A DNA stretch of 47,571 nt from the NCBI RefSeq assembly GCF_000429825.1, contig NZ_AUCP01000054.1:1-47571 (forward strand). Reading direction: 5' to 3'. The notes beneath the pieces were generated by a model. The model was given only the letters and a program-made list of their open reading frames with translations. It did not search any database and was not told the DNA's origin. Shown here one piece after another: positions 8,674-17,623 of this stretch (position 1 is its first letter; every line of letters starts with the position of its first letter). The DNA comes from Cohnella thermotolerans DSM 17683. Its GTDB lineage: Bacteria > Bacillota > Bacilli > Paenibacillales > Paenibacillaceae. A program made the translations under genes and the position numbers.

Positions 8674-9291
8674 ATGGGTGCAACGTCTAATTCGAGATCC
8701 CCGATTACGCTGGTGCTCGCCTCCTCTTCTCCCCGAAGACGGGAGCTGATCGCCACGCTCGGTCTTCCCGTACATATTCGACCCAGCCATGCCGACGAGA
8801 CGACACCGCCCGGCTGGCCGCCCGCCAAAATCGTCGAGGGGCTGTCCCTGCGCAAGGCTCGCACGGTCGCGGAGGCGCTTGAAGCGCCCGCCGGCGAAAC
8901 CTATATCGTCGTCGGGAGCGACACGATCGTCGTCCTGGACGGCGAGATCATGGGCAAGCCGAAGGATGCCGAGGACGCCGCGCGCATGCTCGCCCGGCTG
9001 TCCGGACGGGTGCACGAGGTGTTTACGGGCGTCACCTGCCTGGAGGCGGGAAGCGGCCGGACGGTCACCTCGCACCGGGCTACGAAAGTCCGCATGCGGA
9101 CGCTCACGTCCGGGCAAATCGAGCGGTACGTGGCGACAGGAGAGCCCCTGGACAAAGCCGGCGCGTACGGCATCCAGGAGAAGGGCGCGTTGCTCGTGGA
9201 AGGAATCGAGGGCTGCTTCTATAACGTTGTCGGCCTTCCGCTGTCGTTGCTCGCCGGTATGCTTGGCGAATTCGGCGCGGAACTGCCCTGA
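8674..9291 (+). CDS. maf: Maf nucleotide pyrophosphatase
   Basis: 205-residue Maf/HAM1-fold enzyme that hydrolyses modified or non-canonical NTPs (dTTP/UTP-type) and is linked to septum inhibition in Bacillus. Seen: LASSSPRRRELI near the N-terminus, VVGSDTIVVLDGEIMGKP in the middle (catalytic Asp plus KP), and the C-terminal YGIQEKGALLVEGIEGCFYNVVGLP. ATG 8674 has AAAGGA upstream. It is followed by radC, the same pair as in B. subtilis. Confidence 0.95.
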   Translation: MGATSNSRSPITLVLASSSPRRRELIATLGLPVHIRPSHADETTPPGWPPAKIVEGLSLRKARTVAEALEAPAGETYIVVGSDTIVVLDGEIMGKPKDAEDAARMLARLSGRVHEVFTGVTCLEAGSGRTVTSHRATKVRMRTLTSGQIERYVATGEPLDKAGAYGIQEKGALLVEGIEGCFYNVVGLPLSLLAGMLGEFGAELP

Positions 9292-9364
9292 GCCGTTCGC
9301 CATTCGAAGCCCGATGACCCCAGACGAAACCCGCGGCCGACGCGGACAACGGAGAAGAGGGTTC

Positions 9365-10057
9365 ATGATGGAACAACGAGCTTATATGCTGCGGGAATTG
9401 CCGGCGGACGAGCGTCCGCGGGAACGGATGCAGCGGCAAGGGCCGGCCGCGCTCAGCCACGCGGAGCTGCTGGCGATTCTTCTGCGTACCGGCACCCGCA
9501 ACGAATCCGCCGTCAGGCTGGCGGAGCGCATTCTGAACGAATGCGGCGGTCTCCGGCGGTTTGCCGAGCGCAGTTGGGACGAGCTGACGCATATTCGCGG
9601 CATCGGTCCGGTCAAGGCGCTTCAGCTGCAGGCTTCGATCGAGCTCGGGCGCCGGGTCGCCCGTTCGCGGCTGCCGGAGACGGTTCGCATCACCCGGCCG
9701 CAGGATGCGGCGGATTTGCTTATGGAGGAGATGCGGCATCTTCGCGAGGAGCATTTCGTCTGCCTGTTCCTGAACACGAAAAATCAGGTGATCGGACGCC
9801 AGACGCTCTCCATCGGAAGCCTGAACGCCTCCGTCGTCCACCCGCGAGAAGTTTATAGAGCGGCCATCCGGCGCAGCAGCGCGTCGATTCTGTGCGCCCA
9901 CAATCACCCGAGCGGCGATCCGACGCCGAGCTCGGAGGACATTCAGCTGACCCGCCGTCTGGCGGAGGCGGGAAAGCTCATCGGAATCGAGCTGCTCGAC
10001 CACCTGGTAATCGGTGACAATCGCTTTATTAGTTTGAAGGAGACCGGATGCTTGTAA
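9365..10057 (+). CDS. radC: RadC-family JAB-domain protein
   Basis: 230 residues, the usual RadC length. A helix-hairpin-helix (THIRGIGPVKALQLQASIEL) precedes a JAB/MPN domain with the metal motif ILCAHNHPSGDPTPSSED. Biochemical role is unsettled; the name is historical, and a DNA-related peptidase/nuclease role has been suggested. I chose the ATG at 9365 (a second is at 9368), preceded by GGAGAAGAGGG. The open frame runs much further upstream but overlaps maf. mreB begins 39 bp later behind its own AGGAGG. Confidence 0.95.
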   Translation: MMEQRAYMLRELPADERPRERMQRQGPAALSHAELLAILLRTGTRNESAVRLAERILNECGGLRRFAERSWDELTHIRGIGPVKALQLQASIELGRRVARSRLPETVRITRPQDAADLLMEEMRHLREEHFVCLFLNTKNQVIGRQTLSIGSLNASVVHPREVYRAAIRRSSASILCAHNHPSGDPTPSSEDIQLTRRLAEAGKLIGIELLDHLVIGDNRFISLKETGCL

Positions 10058-10090
10058 TATAATAAGAAGGATTGTCCCAACAGGAGGTAG

Positions 10091-11131
<1,041 letters not shown>

Positions 11132-11180
11132 TTCTCCGTATGGATCGGAGCCCGGTAGGAAGGGAAGCAGGTGATCGGAT

Positions 11181-12044
11181 ATTTTTAAGATAATGCGCAA
11201 CAAGCGTCTGTTCATTCTTATGATCGGGCTGATCCTGTTTATCGCTATGCTGGGCTTCACATCGGGACGAACCGGCCTGAGTTGGCCCGAACGCTTCGTC
11301 AACGACGCGTTCGGGACCGTACAAGGGGCGTTGTACCGGCCGGTCGGGGCGGTTACGGAATTTTTCCGCGACCTCGGCCGGCTTTCCGATGTCTACAAAG
11401 AGAACGAGCAGCTTCGGCTGACGGTCGCCCAATATACGCAAGACAAGATTCGCTACAATCAACTCGAGAGCGAGAATGCGAGACTGAAGGATGAGCTCGG
11501 TTTTACGGAACGGCAGAAGCAATTATACAATTATAAGTATTTGATCGCGCAAGTCGTCGCCAGCAGCTCCAATCCGTACGACAAAACGATTAAGATCAAC
11601 CGCGGCGCCCACGACGGCGTCAAGCCGAAGATGGCGGTGCAGACGGTGGATGGGCTGGTCGGCATTGTAAGCAAGGTCTCCGAGTTCACGTCGACGGTTA
11701 TGCCGATCACGGAGCTCGATCCGACCTCCAGCGACCGGATCTCGATCTCGGCGACGGTGCTTGGCAAAGAAGACCAGACGTTCGGCATCGTCGATTACGA
11801 TAAAGAGAGAAATATGCTGCAGATGAGCAAAATCGACGAGAACGCGCCGATCAAGGAAGGCGATCTGGTCATCACGTCGGGGCTCGTCAACGTGTTGCCC
11901 AAAGGCATTCTTATAGGCACGGTAGTCAGCACCCAAGTAGGGGATTTCGGGTTGACGCACACCGCTACCATCAAGCCCGCAGCCAAATTCGACCATCTGA
12001 CGGAAGTGTTCGTCGTCGTCGCCCCGGATGTGGACGCGCCGTGA
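11181..12044 (+). CDS. mreC: rod-shape protein MreC, probable ATT start
   Basis: Bitopic membrane protein that links MreB to the periplasm-facing wall machinery: one N-terminal helix (RLFILMIGLILFIAMLGF), a coiled coil (YKENEQLRLTVAQYTQDK..LKDEL) and the MreC beta domain (GLVGIVSKVS ... DLVITSGLVNVLPKGILIG). The first ATG (11193) has no usable ribosome site. AGGTGATC (11169-11176), an exact match to the 16S tail complement, lies 4 bases before an in-frame ATT at 11181, giving FKIMRNKRLF, the kind of start I recall for related MreC proteins. An in-frame TGA at 11172 bounds the frame. If ATG is used, the gene is 11193-12044. Its stop overlaps the mreD start (GTGA). Confidence 0.9.
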   Translation: MFKIMRNKRLFILMIGLILFIAMLGFTSGRTGLSWPERFVNDAFGTVQGALYRPVGAVTEFFRDLGRLSDVYKENEQLRLTVAQYTQDKIRYNQLESENARLKDELGFTERQKQLYNYKYLIAQVVASSSNPYDKTIKINRGAHDGVKPKMAVQTVDGLVGIVSKVSEFTSTVMPITELDPTSSDRISISATVLGKEDQTFGIVDYDKERNMLQMSKIDENAPIKEGDLVITSGLVNVLPKGILIGTVVSTQVGDFGLTHTATIKPAAKFDHLTEVFVVVAPDVDAP

Positions 12045-12571
12045 AGATGCGCTTCAACCGGACGATTCTGCTGACGCTCGCGCTCGTTCTGATTCAGACT
12101 TCGATTGTGCCGTGGCTCGTTCCCTATCAATGGAGCGACCGCCTGCTGCCGAACCTGGCTTTCATTATGACGGTATACGTCGCCTTGTTCGGCGGCAGGC
12201 ACGCGGCTTTTCTGTTCGGCCTCGGTTTCGGGCTTCTGGAAGATTTGCTGTTTTACGGCCATCTGATGGGGTCGTACGGCTTCGGCATGGCTTTGCTCGG
12301 CTATTTGATCGGGCTCGTAAGCGAACGCAGGCCCCGGACGCTGGCCTATACGCTGCTGGCCATCGGCGTCGGGAGCTATCTGCTGGACACGATCGTCTAT
12401 TTGGTCTACCGGTTGTTCCAGCTTACGGACGTAACGTACGGATTCGCGGTTTATTGGCAGATCCTCCCGACACTTCTCTTGCAGTTGATTATCGCCCTGG
12501 TCCTCTATCTTCCGGTTCGGCGCCGGCTGCTCAAATCCGCTTCCGTCTCCGGCGAAGAGAACGCCGCTTGA
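12041..12571 (+). CDS. mreD: rod-shape protein MreD
   Basis: 176-residue integral membrane protein with about five hydrophobic helices (ILLTLALVLIQTSIVPWL; LAFIMTVYVALFGG; FGMALLGYLIGLV; and others), matching MreD length and helix pattern. GTG at 12041 overlaps the mreC TGA by 4 bases, implying translational coupling. It acts with MreC in the elongation complex. The C-terminal tail is short and basic (RRRLLK), then acidic. Confidence 0.93.
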   Translation: MKMRFNRTILLTLALVLIQTSIVPWLVPYQWSDRLLPNLAFIMTVYVALFGGRHAAFLFGLGFGLLEDLLFYGHLMGSYGFGMALLGYLIGLVSERRPRTLAYTLLAIGVGSYLLDTIVYLVYRLFQLTDVTYGFAVYWQILPTLLLQLIIALVLYLPVRRRLLKSASVSGEENAA

Positions 12572-12657
12572 CGAACCGCAGGGCGCCTATTCGCCGCCGG
12601 CAGGAATTCGGGTTCGCCTGGCAGAATCTTAGATAACGTGGGGAGGGGCGGACGAAG

Positions 12658-13317
12658 GTGAGCGTCAAATCGGCCATTACGATTAAGGGCACGAAGGAAG
12701 GACTCGTATTTCTGCTTGACGATCAGTGCGATTTCGTGTCGCTGCTGGACGAGCTTCATCGGAAGCTGGACAAGCACGAGCAGCAGCTGTCCGGCCCGAT
12801 CGTGCACGTTTTCGTCAAGCTCGGCTCCCGCAGGCTGAACGAGGAAGACAAGGAACGAATCCGCTCCGCGATTCGGCGCCAGGGCAATTTTCTCGTGCAG
12901 AGCATCGAGAGCGACGCTGCGCCCGAAGAGACCGAAGCGGCCAAAAACGTCATCAAGACGGTGACGGGCATCGTCCGCTCGGGTCAGACGATCCGGCACG
13001 AAGGCGATCTGCTGCTGCTGGGGGACGTGAATCCGGGCGGGACCGTGTTATGCACCGGCGATATTTACATCATGGGGGCGCTTCGGGGCACCGCCCATGC
13101 CGGCTGCGAAGGCAATGAGAAGGCCATTATCGCGGCTTCTCTTATGACGCCTACGCAGCTAAGGATTGCGGAAGTGATCAGCAGGCCGCCGGAAGAATGG
13201 GCTTCGGCGGAACCGTCGATGGAATACGCCTATTTGCGGGATGGCGTCATGGAGATCGACAAACTGACGCATTTGCATCAATGGCGCAGGGAACTCATGC
13301 CATTCAAAGGAGTGTAG
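12658..13317 (+). CDS. minC: septum-site inhibitor MinC
   Basis: 219 residues, standard for MinC. The N-terminal FtsZ-inhibiting domain (ITIKGTKEGLVFLLDDQCDF) is joined by a linker to the C-terminal beta-helix domain that binds MinD (GQTIRHEGDLLLLGDVNPGG; GDIYIMGALRGTAHAG). The start is GTG 12658, with GGGGAGGGGCGG upstream at a slightly long distance. It is followed 4 bp later by minD. Confidence 0.95.
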   Translation: MSVKSAITIKGTKEGLVFLLDDQCDFVSLLDELHRKLDKHEQQLSGPIVHVFVKLGSRRLNEEDKERIRSAIRRQGNFLVQSIESDAAPEETEAAKNVIKTVTGIVRSGQTIRHEGDLLLLGDVNPGGTVLCTGDIYIMGALRGTAHAGCEGNEKAIIAASLMTPTQLRIAEVISRPPEEWASAEPSMEYAYLRDGVMEIDKLTHLHQWRRELMPFKGV

Positions 13318-13321
13318 AACG

Positions 13322-14116
13322 ATGGGAGAAGCGATTGTCGTTACGTCCGGCAAAGGCGGAGTGGGAAAAACGACAACCTCCGCGAACTTGGGAACTGCGC
13401 TCGCGCTGCTCGGGCGCAAAGTGTGCATGGTCGACACCGACATCGGTTTGCGCAACTTGGATGTCGTCATGGGGCTTGAAAACCGCATCATCTACGATTT
13501 GATCGACGTGGCGGAAGGACGTTGCCGGTTGAATCAGGCGCTCGTGAAGGACAAACGGTTCGACGAGCTTTATATGCTTCCGGCCGCCCAGACGAAGGAC
13601 AAGCAAGATATTACGCCCGAGCAGGTCCGCAAAATCGTCGAGGAATTGAAGCCCGATTACGACTATGTGATCATCGACTGCCCTGCCGGCATCGAGCAGG
13701 GCTTCGACAATGCGGTGGCCGGCGCGGATCAGGCGATCGTGGTGACGACGCCGGAGAACGCCGCGGTTCGCGACGCGGACCGGGTCATCGGGATATTGGA
13801 GCAGAGAGGCTTCAAATCGCCCAAGCTGCTCATCAACCGGATTCGTCCCAATATGCTCAAGTCCGGCGACATGCTGGAGATCGACGACATTTGCCAAGTG
13901 CTCGCCATCGATCTGATCGGGATCGTTCCCGACGACGAGATTGTCATTAAAGCCGCGAACCAGGGAGAGCCGACCGTCATGAACCCGTCCTCCCGCGCCG
14001 CAATCGCTTATCGCAACGTGGCACGCCGCATCCTCGGAGAGACCGTTCCTCTTATGCAATTGGAAGAGAAGAGCGGAATGTTCGGACGGGTGAAGAAGTT
14101 TTTCGGAATGGGATGA
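13322..14116 (+). CDS. minD: septum-site ATPase MinD
   Basis: 264-residue deviant-Walker ParA-type ATPase. The Walker A is SGKGGVGKTTTSANLG (residues 9-24), the switch D is in DTDIGLRNLDVVMGL, and the C-terminal amphipathic membrane-targeting helix (MFGRVKKFFGMG) is present. It recruits MinC to the membrane to block polar division. It lies downstream of minC with a 4-bp gap; rodA starts 6 bp after it. Confidence 0.97.
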   Translation: MGEAIVVTSGKGGVGKTTTSANLGTALALLGRKVCMVDTDIGLRNLDVVMGLENRIIYDLIDVAEGRCRLNQALVKDKRFDELYMLPAAQTKDKQDITPEQVRKIVEELKPDYDYVIIDCPAGIEQGFDNAVAGADQAIVVTTPENAAVRDADRVIGILEQRGFKSPKLLINRIRPNMLKSGDMLEIDDICQVLAIDLIGIVPDDEIVIKAANQGEPTVMNPSSRAAIAYRNVARRILGETVPLMQLEEKSGMFGRVKKFFGMG

Positions 14117-14122
14117 GCCGAC

Positions 14123-15271
14123 TTGCTTAACCGATTCAAGAAAATCGACTGGCTGATGATGCTCATTCTGGGCCTGTTCATGGTCATCAGCACGCTCATT
14201 GTCCGCAGCGCGACGCACAACGATCCGAAGTATTACCATTTTGACGTCAAAACGCTCATCTACTACGCAATCGGCTTCGGAATCATCCTGATTTTCACGA
14301 TGATCGATTACCGGTTGCTGCTCAAAAGCTGGTACATCTGGTACGCGATCGGCATCGGGCTGCTTGTCGCCGTTTTCTTCCTGGCTCCCGTCCGGAACGG
14401 CGCGCGAAGCTGGTTCGAATTCCCGGGCGGCCTGACTTTCCAGCCGGCGGAATTCATGAAGCTCATTCTCATCCTTGCCGTAGCCGCCGTCCTTGGCCGA
14501 AGGCAGGGGGATCCGCTGCGAATGCGCACCGACGTGTCGGCCATCGCCGCCGTCTCGCTCGTGCCGTTCATTCTCGTCATGATCCAGCCGGACCTCGGGA
14601 ACGCGATGATTTACATTTTTATCGTGCTCGGCATGCTCTGGATCGGCAATATCCGCTACTCGTACGTCGTCATCGGACTGACGGCGGTCATCGGCGGACT
14701 GGTGCTGTTCGTGACGTTGTTCAACACGTTCAATACGGACATCAAGGATTATCTCGAGAAGCATCACAAGGAGCACTGGTACCAACGGATCAATACGTAC
14801 ATCCATCCGGACCAGGCCACCGCGGACGAGCGCCGGCAATCGGAATACGCGAAGATCGCCATCGGCTCCGGCGGCTTGGCGGGCGACGGCTACATGCAGG
14901 GAGAATCCAAAAACCGCAAGTTCATTCCGTATCCGTATTCCGACTCCATCTTTGTCGTCATCGGCGAGGAATTCGGCTTTCAGGGCTCGGCGGTGCTCTT
15001 GCTGCTTTACTTTATTTTCATTTACCGGATGATTCTGATCGCTTACCAATGCTTCGACTTGCGAGGATCCTTCATTATTATCGGCATCGCGTCGATGATG
15101 GTGTTCCAGATCTTCCAGAACATCGGCATGATGATCGGCCTGATGCCGATTACCGGCATTACGCTGCCTTTCATCAGCTACGGCGGCACCTCGCTGCTGC
15201 TCAATATGCTGTCGATCGGCATGATCTTCAGCATCCGGGCGCATCAGGAGAAGTATACGCTGGATACGTAA
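14123..15271 (+). CDS. rodA: SEDS-family peptidoglycan polymerase RodA
   Basis: 382 residues with ten or so hydrophobic helices. SEDS signatures: the RNGARSWFEFPGGLTFQPAEFMK segment, FILVMIQPDLGNAMI, and the C-terminal GITLPFISYGGTSLL. SEDS proteins polymerise glycan strands with a partner penicillin-binding protein. RodA is preferred over FtsW because of its place among mre and min genes, but the pair is hard to separate by eye. Start TTG 14123. In B. subtilis minD is followed by spoIVFA, so rodA is an insertion in this lineage. A terminator follows. Confidence 0.88.
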   Translation: MLNRFKKIDWLMMLILGLFMVISTLIVRSATHNDPKYYHFDVKTLIYYAIGFGIILIFTMIDYRLLLKSWYIWYAIGIGLLVAVFFLAPVRNGARSWFEFPGGLTFQPAEFMKLILILAVAAVLGRRQGDPLRMRTDVSAIAAVSLVPFILVMIQPDLGNAMIYIFIVLGMLWIGNIRYSYVVIGLTAVIGGLVLFVTLFNTFNTDIKDYLEKHHKEHWYQRINTYIHPDQATADERRQSEYAKIAIGSGGLAGDGYMQGESKNRKFIPYPYSDSIFVVIGEEFGFQGSAVLLLLYFIFIYRMILIAYQCFDLRGSFIIIGIASMMVFQIFQNIGMMIGLMPITGITLPFISYGGTSLLLNMLSIGMIFSIRAHQEKYTLDT

Positions 15272-15286
15272 CGATCTCGCAGCTTG

Positions 15287-15317
15287 CAGCGGCTTTGCGC
15301 CGCTGTTTGTTTTTTTA
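15287..15317 (+). terminator. intrinsic terminator after rodA
   Basis: CAGCGGC (15287-15293), loop TTTGC, GCCGCTG (15299-15305), then a run of T's broken by one G. Confidence 0.85.
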
Positions 15318-15405
15318 TGGAGTTGTACGGTCTGTACGTCCGGGGTTGGCTTCGCCGTTCCCGTCGTTCCGTTGCCGGCTTGCGAGAAGCAAGTCCTCCC
15401 GTCTG

Positions 15406-15434
15406 GTCTAAACCCGGCCGGCTTGCCATATCGT
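15406..15434 (+). promoter_or_regulatory. candidate sigma-E-type promoter for spoIVFA
   Basis: GTCTAAA (15406-15412), 14-bp gap, CATATCGT (15427-15434), which fits the -10 pattern CATAnnnT. The B. subtilis spoIVF operon is sigma-E dependent. The match is weak and made by eye. Confidence 0.3.
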
Positions 15435-15467
15435 GATACAAAGAAGCGGACAAGGGAGGAAGCGGCT

Positions 15468-16721
15468 ATGCAGGTGCGGAACAACGTCCGCCAGCGCCGG
15501 CGGGACAGAATTCAACAGTTGACGGGAGCTCGTTCGGAAGGCTGGCGGGGGGCTCCCGAGCCGCCGCACGATTTCGCCGGGGAAGCTGCGGCCCCGGAGT
15601 TCGGGATGCCCGAAGCGGTCTCGCAAGACGGAGAGTTCGGACGTCAAGCCGGTCCGGGAGGAGGGGCGGAGGCGGGTCCGCCGATCGATACGCTTCGGCC
15701 GGAGGAAGGGGTGGACAGCCTGGCCGGTATGGACGAGCTTTTCGATACGCGGCAGGAACGTCCTATCCCCCCGGCTCAGAGCCGCATCCCGGCCTACCGC
15801 GGGCCGCTGGCCGACACCGAACCCGATCCCGAGAAATGGTGGAAGGAGAAGCAGCGCCAGGAGCGCTCGCGCACAAGCCATACCGGCCTTCGCGACTCGC
15901 TTGTTCCCGCGGGCCCCCCGCCGGCGGCTTCGCCCGATCCGCGGCTGCGTTCCTTATGGGAATCCGCCTCGCCTTCGGGCTCCAAGCCGCCGGGAAAGGG
16001 ACCGATCGGCTCCTTGCCGAACCTGAGTTCCTTCGGCGGTTTGGCCGGTCCGCCGACATGGGACGACGGCCCTCCCGGCGGCTCCTCGGGCCCCTTCCTG
16101 AGCCGCATTTTCCGCGGGCTCACGATGCGCCTGGCGGTCGCCGCCGTTCTGTTCGGCGCCGTATGGGGCTGGTTGCGACTGGAGCTGCCCGGGAACGAGC
16201 TCGTTCGGGGCTGGACGGTGCGGGCGGTTACGGAAGATATGGATTTCACCGCCGTGGAAGCCTGGTACGAGCGAACCTTCGAGGGATCGTCGTCGTTCCT
16301 GCCGATATTCAAGCAGCAGGACGAGACGCAGGCCGTGTCCGCCGAATGGAGCCGGGAGGTGACCGTCCCGCCGCTAGCCGGCCGCATCTTGCAGACGTTC
16401 GCTCAAGACGGAGAAGGCATTCGCCTGGCGGCGCCGGCGGGCACGCCCGTCAAGGCGGCGCATACCGGCCGGGTCGCCGAGGTGACGCTGGACGCCAAAG
16501 GACTCGCGACGATTGCGATCCAGCACGCCAATGGCGTCGAGACCGTCTATGGCAACGTGGACAATGCGGCGGTCAAAAAGAACGACTGGGTGGAAGTCGG
16601 CCGAACGCTGGGCGAGCTGGCGTCCTCCACATCCGACGGCAAAGGGGAAGGAACGCTTTTTTTCGCCGTCAAGCAGAACGGCAAAACGCTGGACCCGGCG
16701 GAAGTGGTGCCTTTTGATTAA
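15468..16721 (+). CDS. spoIVFA: SpoIVFA-like protein with degenerate LytM/M23 domain
   Basis: 417 residues. A long Pro/Gly-rich cytoplasmic part is followed by one membrane helix (about 218-236, LAVAAVLFGAVWGWLRLEL) and a C-terminal LytM-like domain (APAGTPVKAAHTGRVAEVTL ... GTLFFAVKQNG). The HxH of active M23 peptidases is replaced by FFA, so it should be inactive, as known for SpoIVFA, which holds the SpoIVFB protease in the outer forespore membrane. ATG 15468 has AAGGGAGGAAG upstream. The stop overlaps spoIVFB by 8 bases. The N-terminal part is much longer than in B. subtilis. Confidence 0.85.
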   Translation: MQVRNNVRQRRRDRIQQLTGARSEGWRGAPEPPHDFAGEAAAPEFGMPEAVSQDGEFGRQAGPGGGAEAGPPIDTLRPEEGVDSLAGMDELFDTRQERPIPPAQSRIPAYRGPLADTEPDPEKWWKEKQRQERSRTSHTGLRDSLVPAGPPPAASPDPRLRSLWESASPSGSKPPGKGPIGSLPNLSSFGGLAGPPTWDDGPPGGSSGPFLSRIFRGLTMRLAVAAVLFGAVWGWLRLELPGNELVRGWTVRAVTEDMDFTAVEAWYERTFEGSSSFLPIFKQQDETQAVSAEWSREVTVPPLAGRILQTFAQDGEGIRLAAPAGTPVKAAHTGRVAEVTLDAKGLATIAIQHANGVETVYGNVDNAAVKKNDWVEVGRTLGELASSTSDGKGEGTLFFAVKQNGKTLDPAEVVPFD

Positions 16722-17589
16722 ATGGCGGGGAGTTGCGATCAAGCTTCATCCGCTGTTCGTCATCCTCATGCTGCTCTCCGTCGCGACCGGACAGTTTCTG
16801 AACATCCTGACGCTGTTCGGCATCGTCCTGCTGCACGAACTCGGCCATTTGGCCATGGCGCTCCGCTTCGGCTGGAGAATCCGGGAGATCAAGCTGCTTC
16901 CGTTCGGAGGCGTGCTGGAGGTGGAGGAAGCGGGCACCGTTCCGGCACGCGAGGAAGCGCTCGTCGCGATCGCGGGGCCGCTGCAGAACGGCATCCTTGC
17001 GGCGTTCGCGGCGCTTGCGGGCTGGGCGGGCTGGGTCGACGCCCTCTGGGTGGACGAATTTATAAAAGCTAACGCGCTCATCGCGCTGTTCAACCTGTTC
17101 CCGGTGCTGCCGCTCGACGGGGGGAAGCTTCTGCAGACTTGGATGAGCTTCCGGATTCCTTTTCACCGCACCCTGCTCTGGAGCACGCGGATCAGCCTCC
17201 TGTTCAGCGCTTTGGCTGTGCTCGCTTCCTTTTACCCGCTGCTGGGCGGAGGTTTGCTCCACCTGAATTTGCTGCTCGTCGGCTCGTTCCTGCTCGCGAC
17301 CAATTGGACGTACCGGCGCAACATGCCGTTCGTTTTTTTGCGCTTCCTCGTTCACCGGGCGAAGCGTTCGGAAGGGCGCATCGACGGCGGCACGTTGGCC
17401 CAGCCGATCGTCGTCTCCGAGCAGCGTCCGCCCTCCGCGGTCGTCAAGCTGCTCATGAGGGAGCGGTATCATCTCGTGTACGTGATGCGTCAAGGCAAAA
17501 TCAAAAGGGTCGTCCCCGAAGGCCAGATGATCGACGGCTTTCTGAACTCGCTGACGAACGGGCATGCGGATTTGCGTTTTTTCATGTAA
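16714..17589 (+). CDS. spoIVFB: SpoIVFB intramembrane metalloprotease
   Basis: Site-2-type protease that cleaves pro-sigma-K in the mother cell. 291 residues, starting at TTG 16714 (IKWRGVAIKLHPLF). The zinc motif HELGH lies in a membrane helix (GIVLLHELGHLAMAL), the LLPFGGVLEVEE strand follows, and the third ligand is in LPLDGGKLL. The C-terminal part (about residues 223-290) resembles a CBS-like domain that senses ATP in B. subtilis. It overlaps spoIVFA by 8 bases, supporting co-translation. Confidence 0.95.
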   Translation: MIKWRGVAIKLHPLFVILMLLSVATGQFLNILTLFGIVLLHELGHLAMALRFGWRIREIKLLPFGGVLEVEEAGTVPAREEALVAIAGPLQNGILAAFAALAGWAGWVDALWVDEFIKANALIALFNLFPVLPLDGGKLLQTWMSFRIPFHRTLLWSTRISLLFSALAVLASFYPLLGGGLLHLNLLLVGSFLLATNWTYRRNMPFVFLRFLVHRAKRSEGRIDGGTLAQPIVVSEQRPPSAVVKLLMRERYHLVYVMRQGKIKRVVPEGQMIDGFLNSLTNGHADLRFFM

Positions 17590-17623
17590 AATGAAGAAAA
17601 GGATTCGAAAGCGGGAGGTCGCC

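Noticed and set aside
15435..15442. GATACAAA as a sigma-E -10 for spoIVFA
   Set aside because: No -35 at suitable spacing; the CATATCGT option is better.
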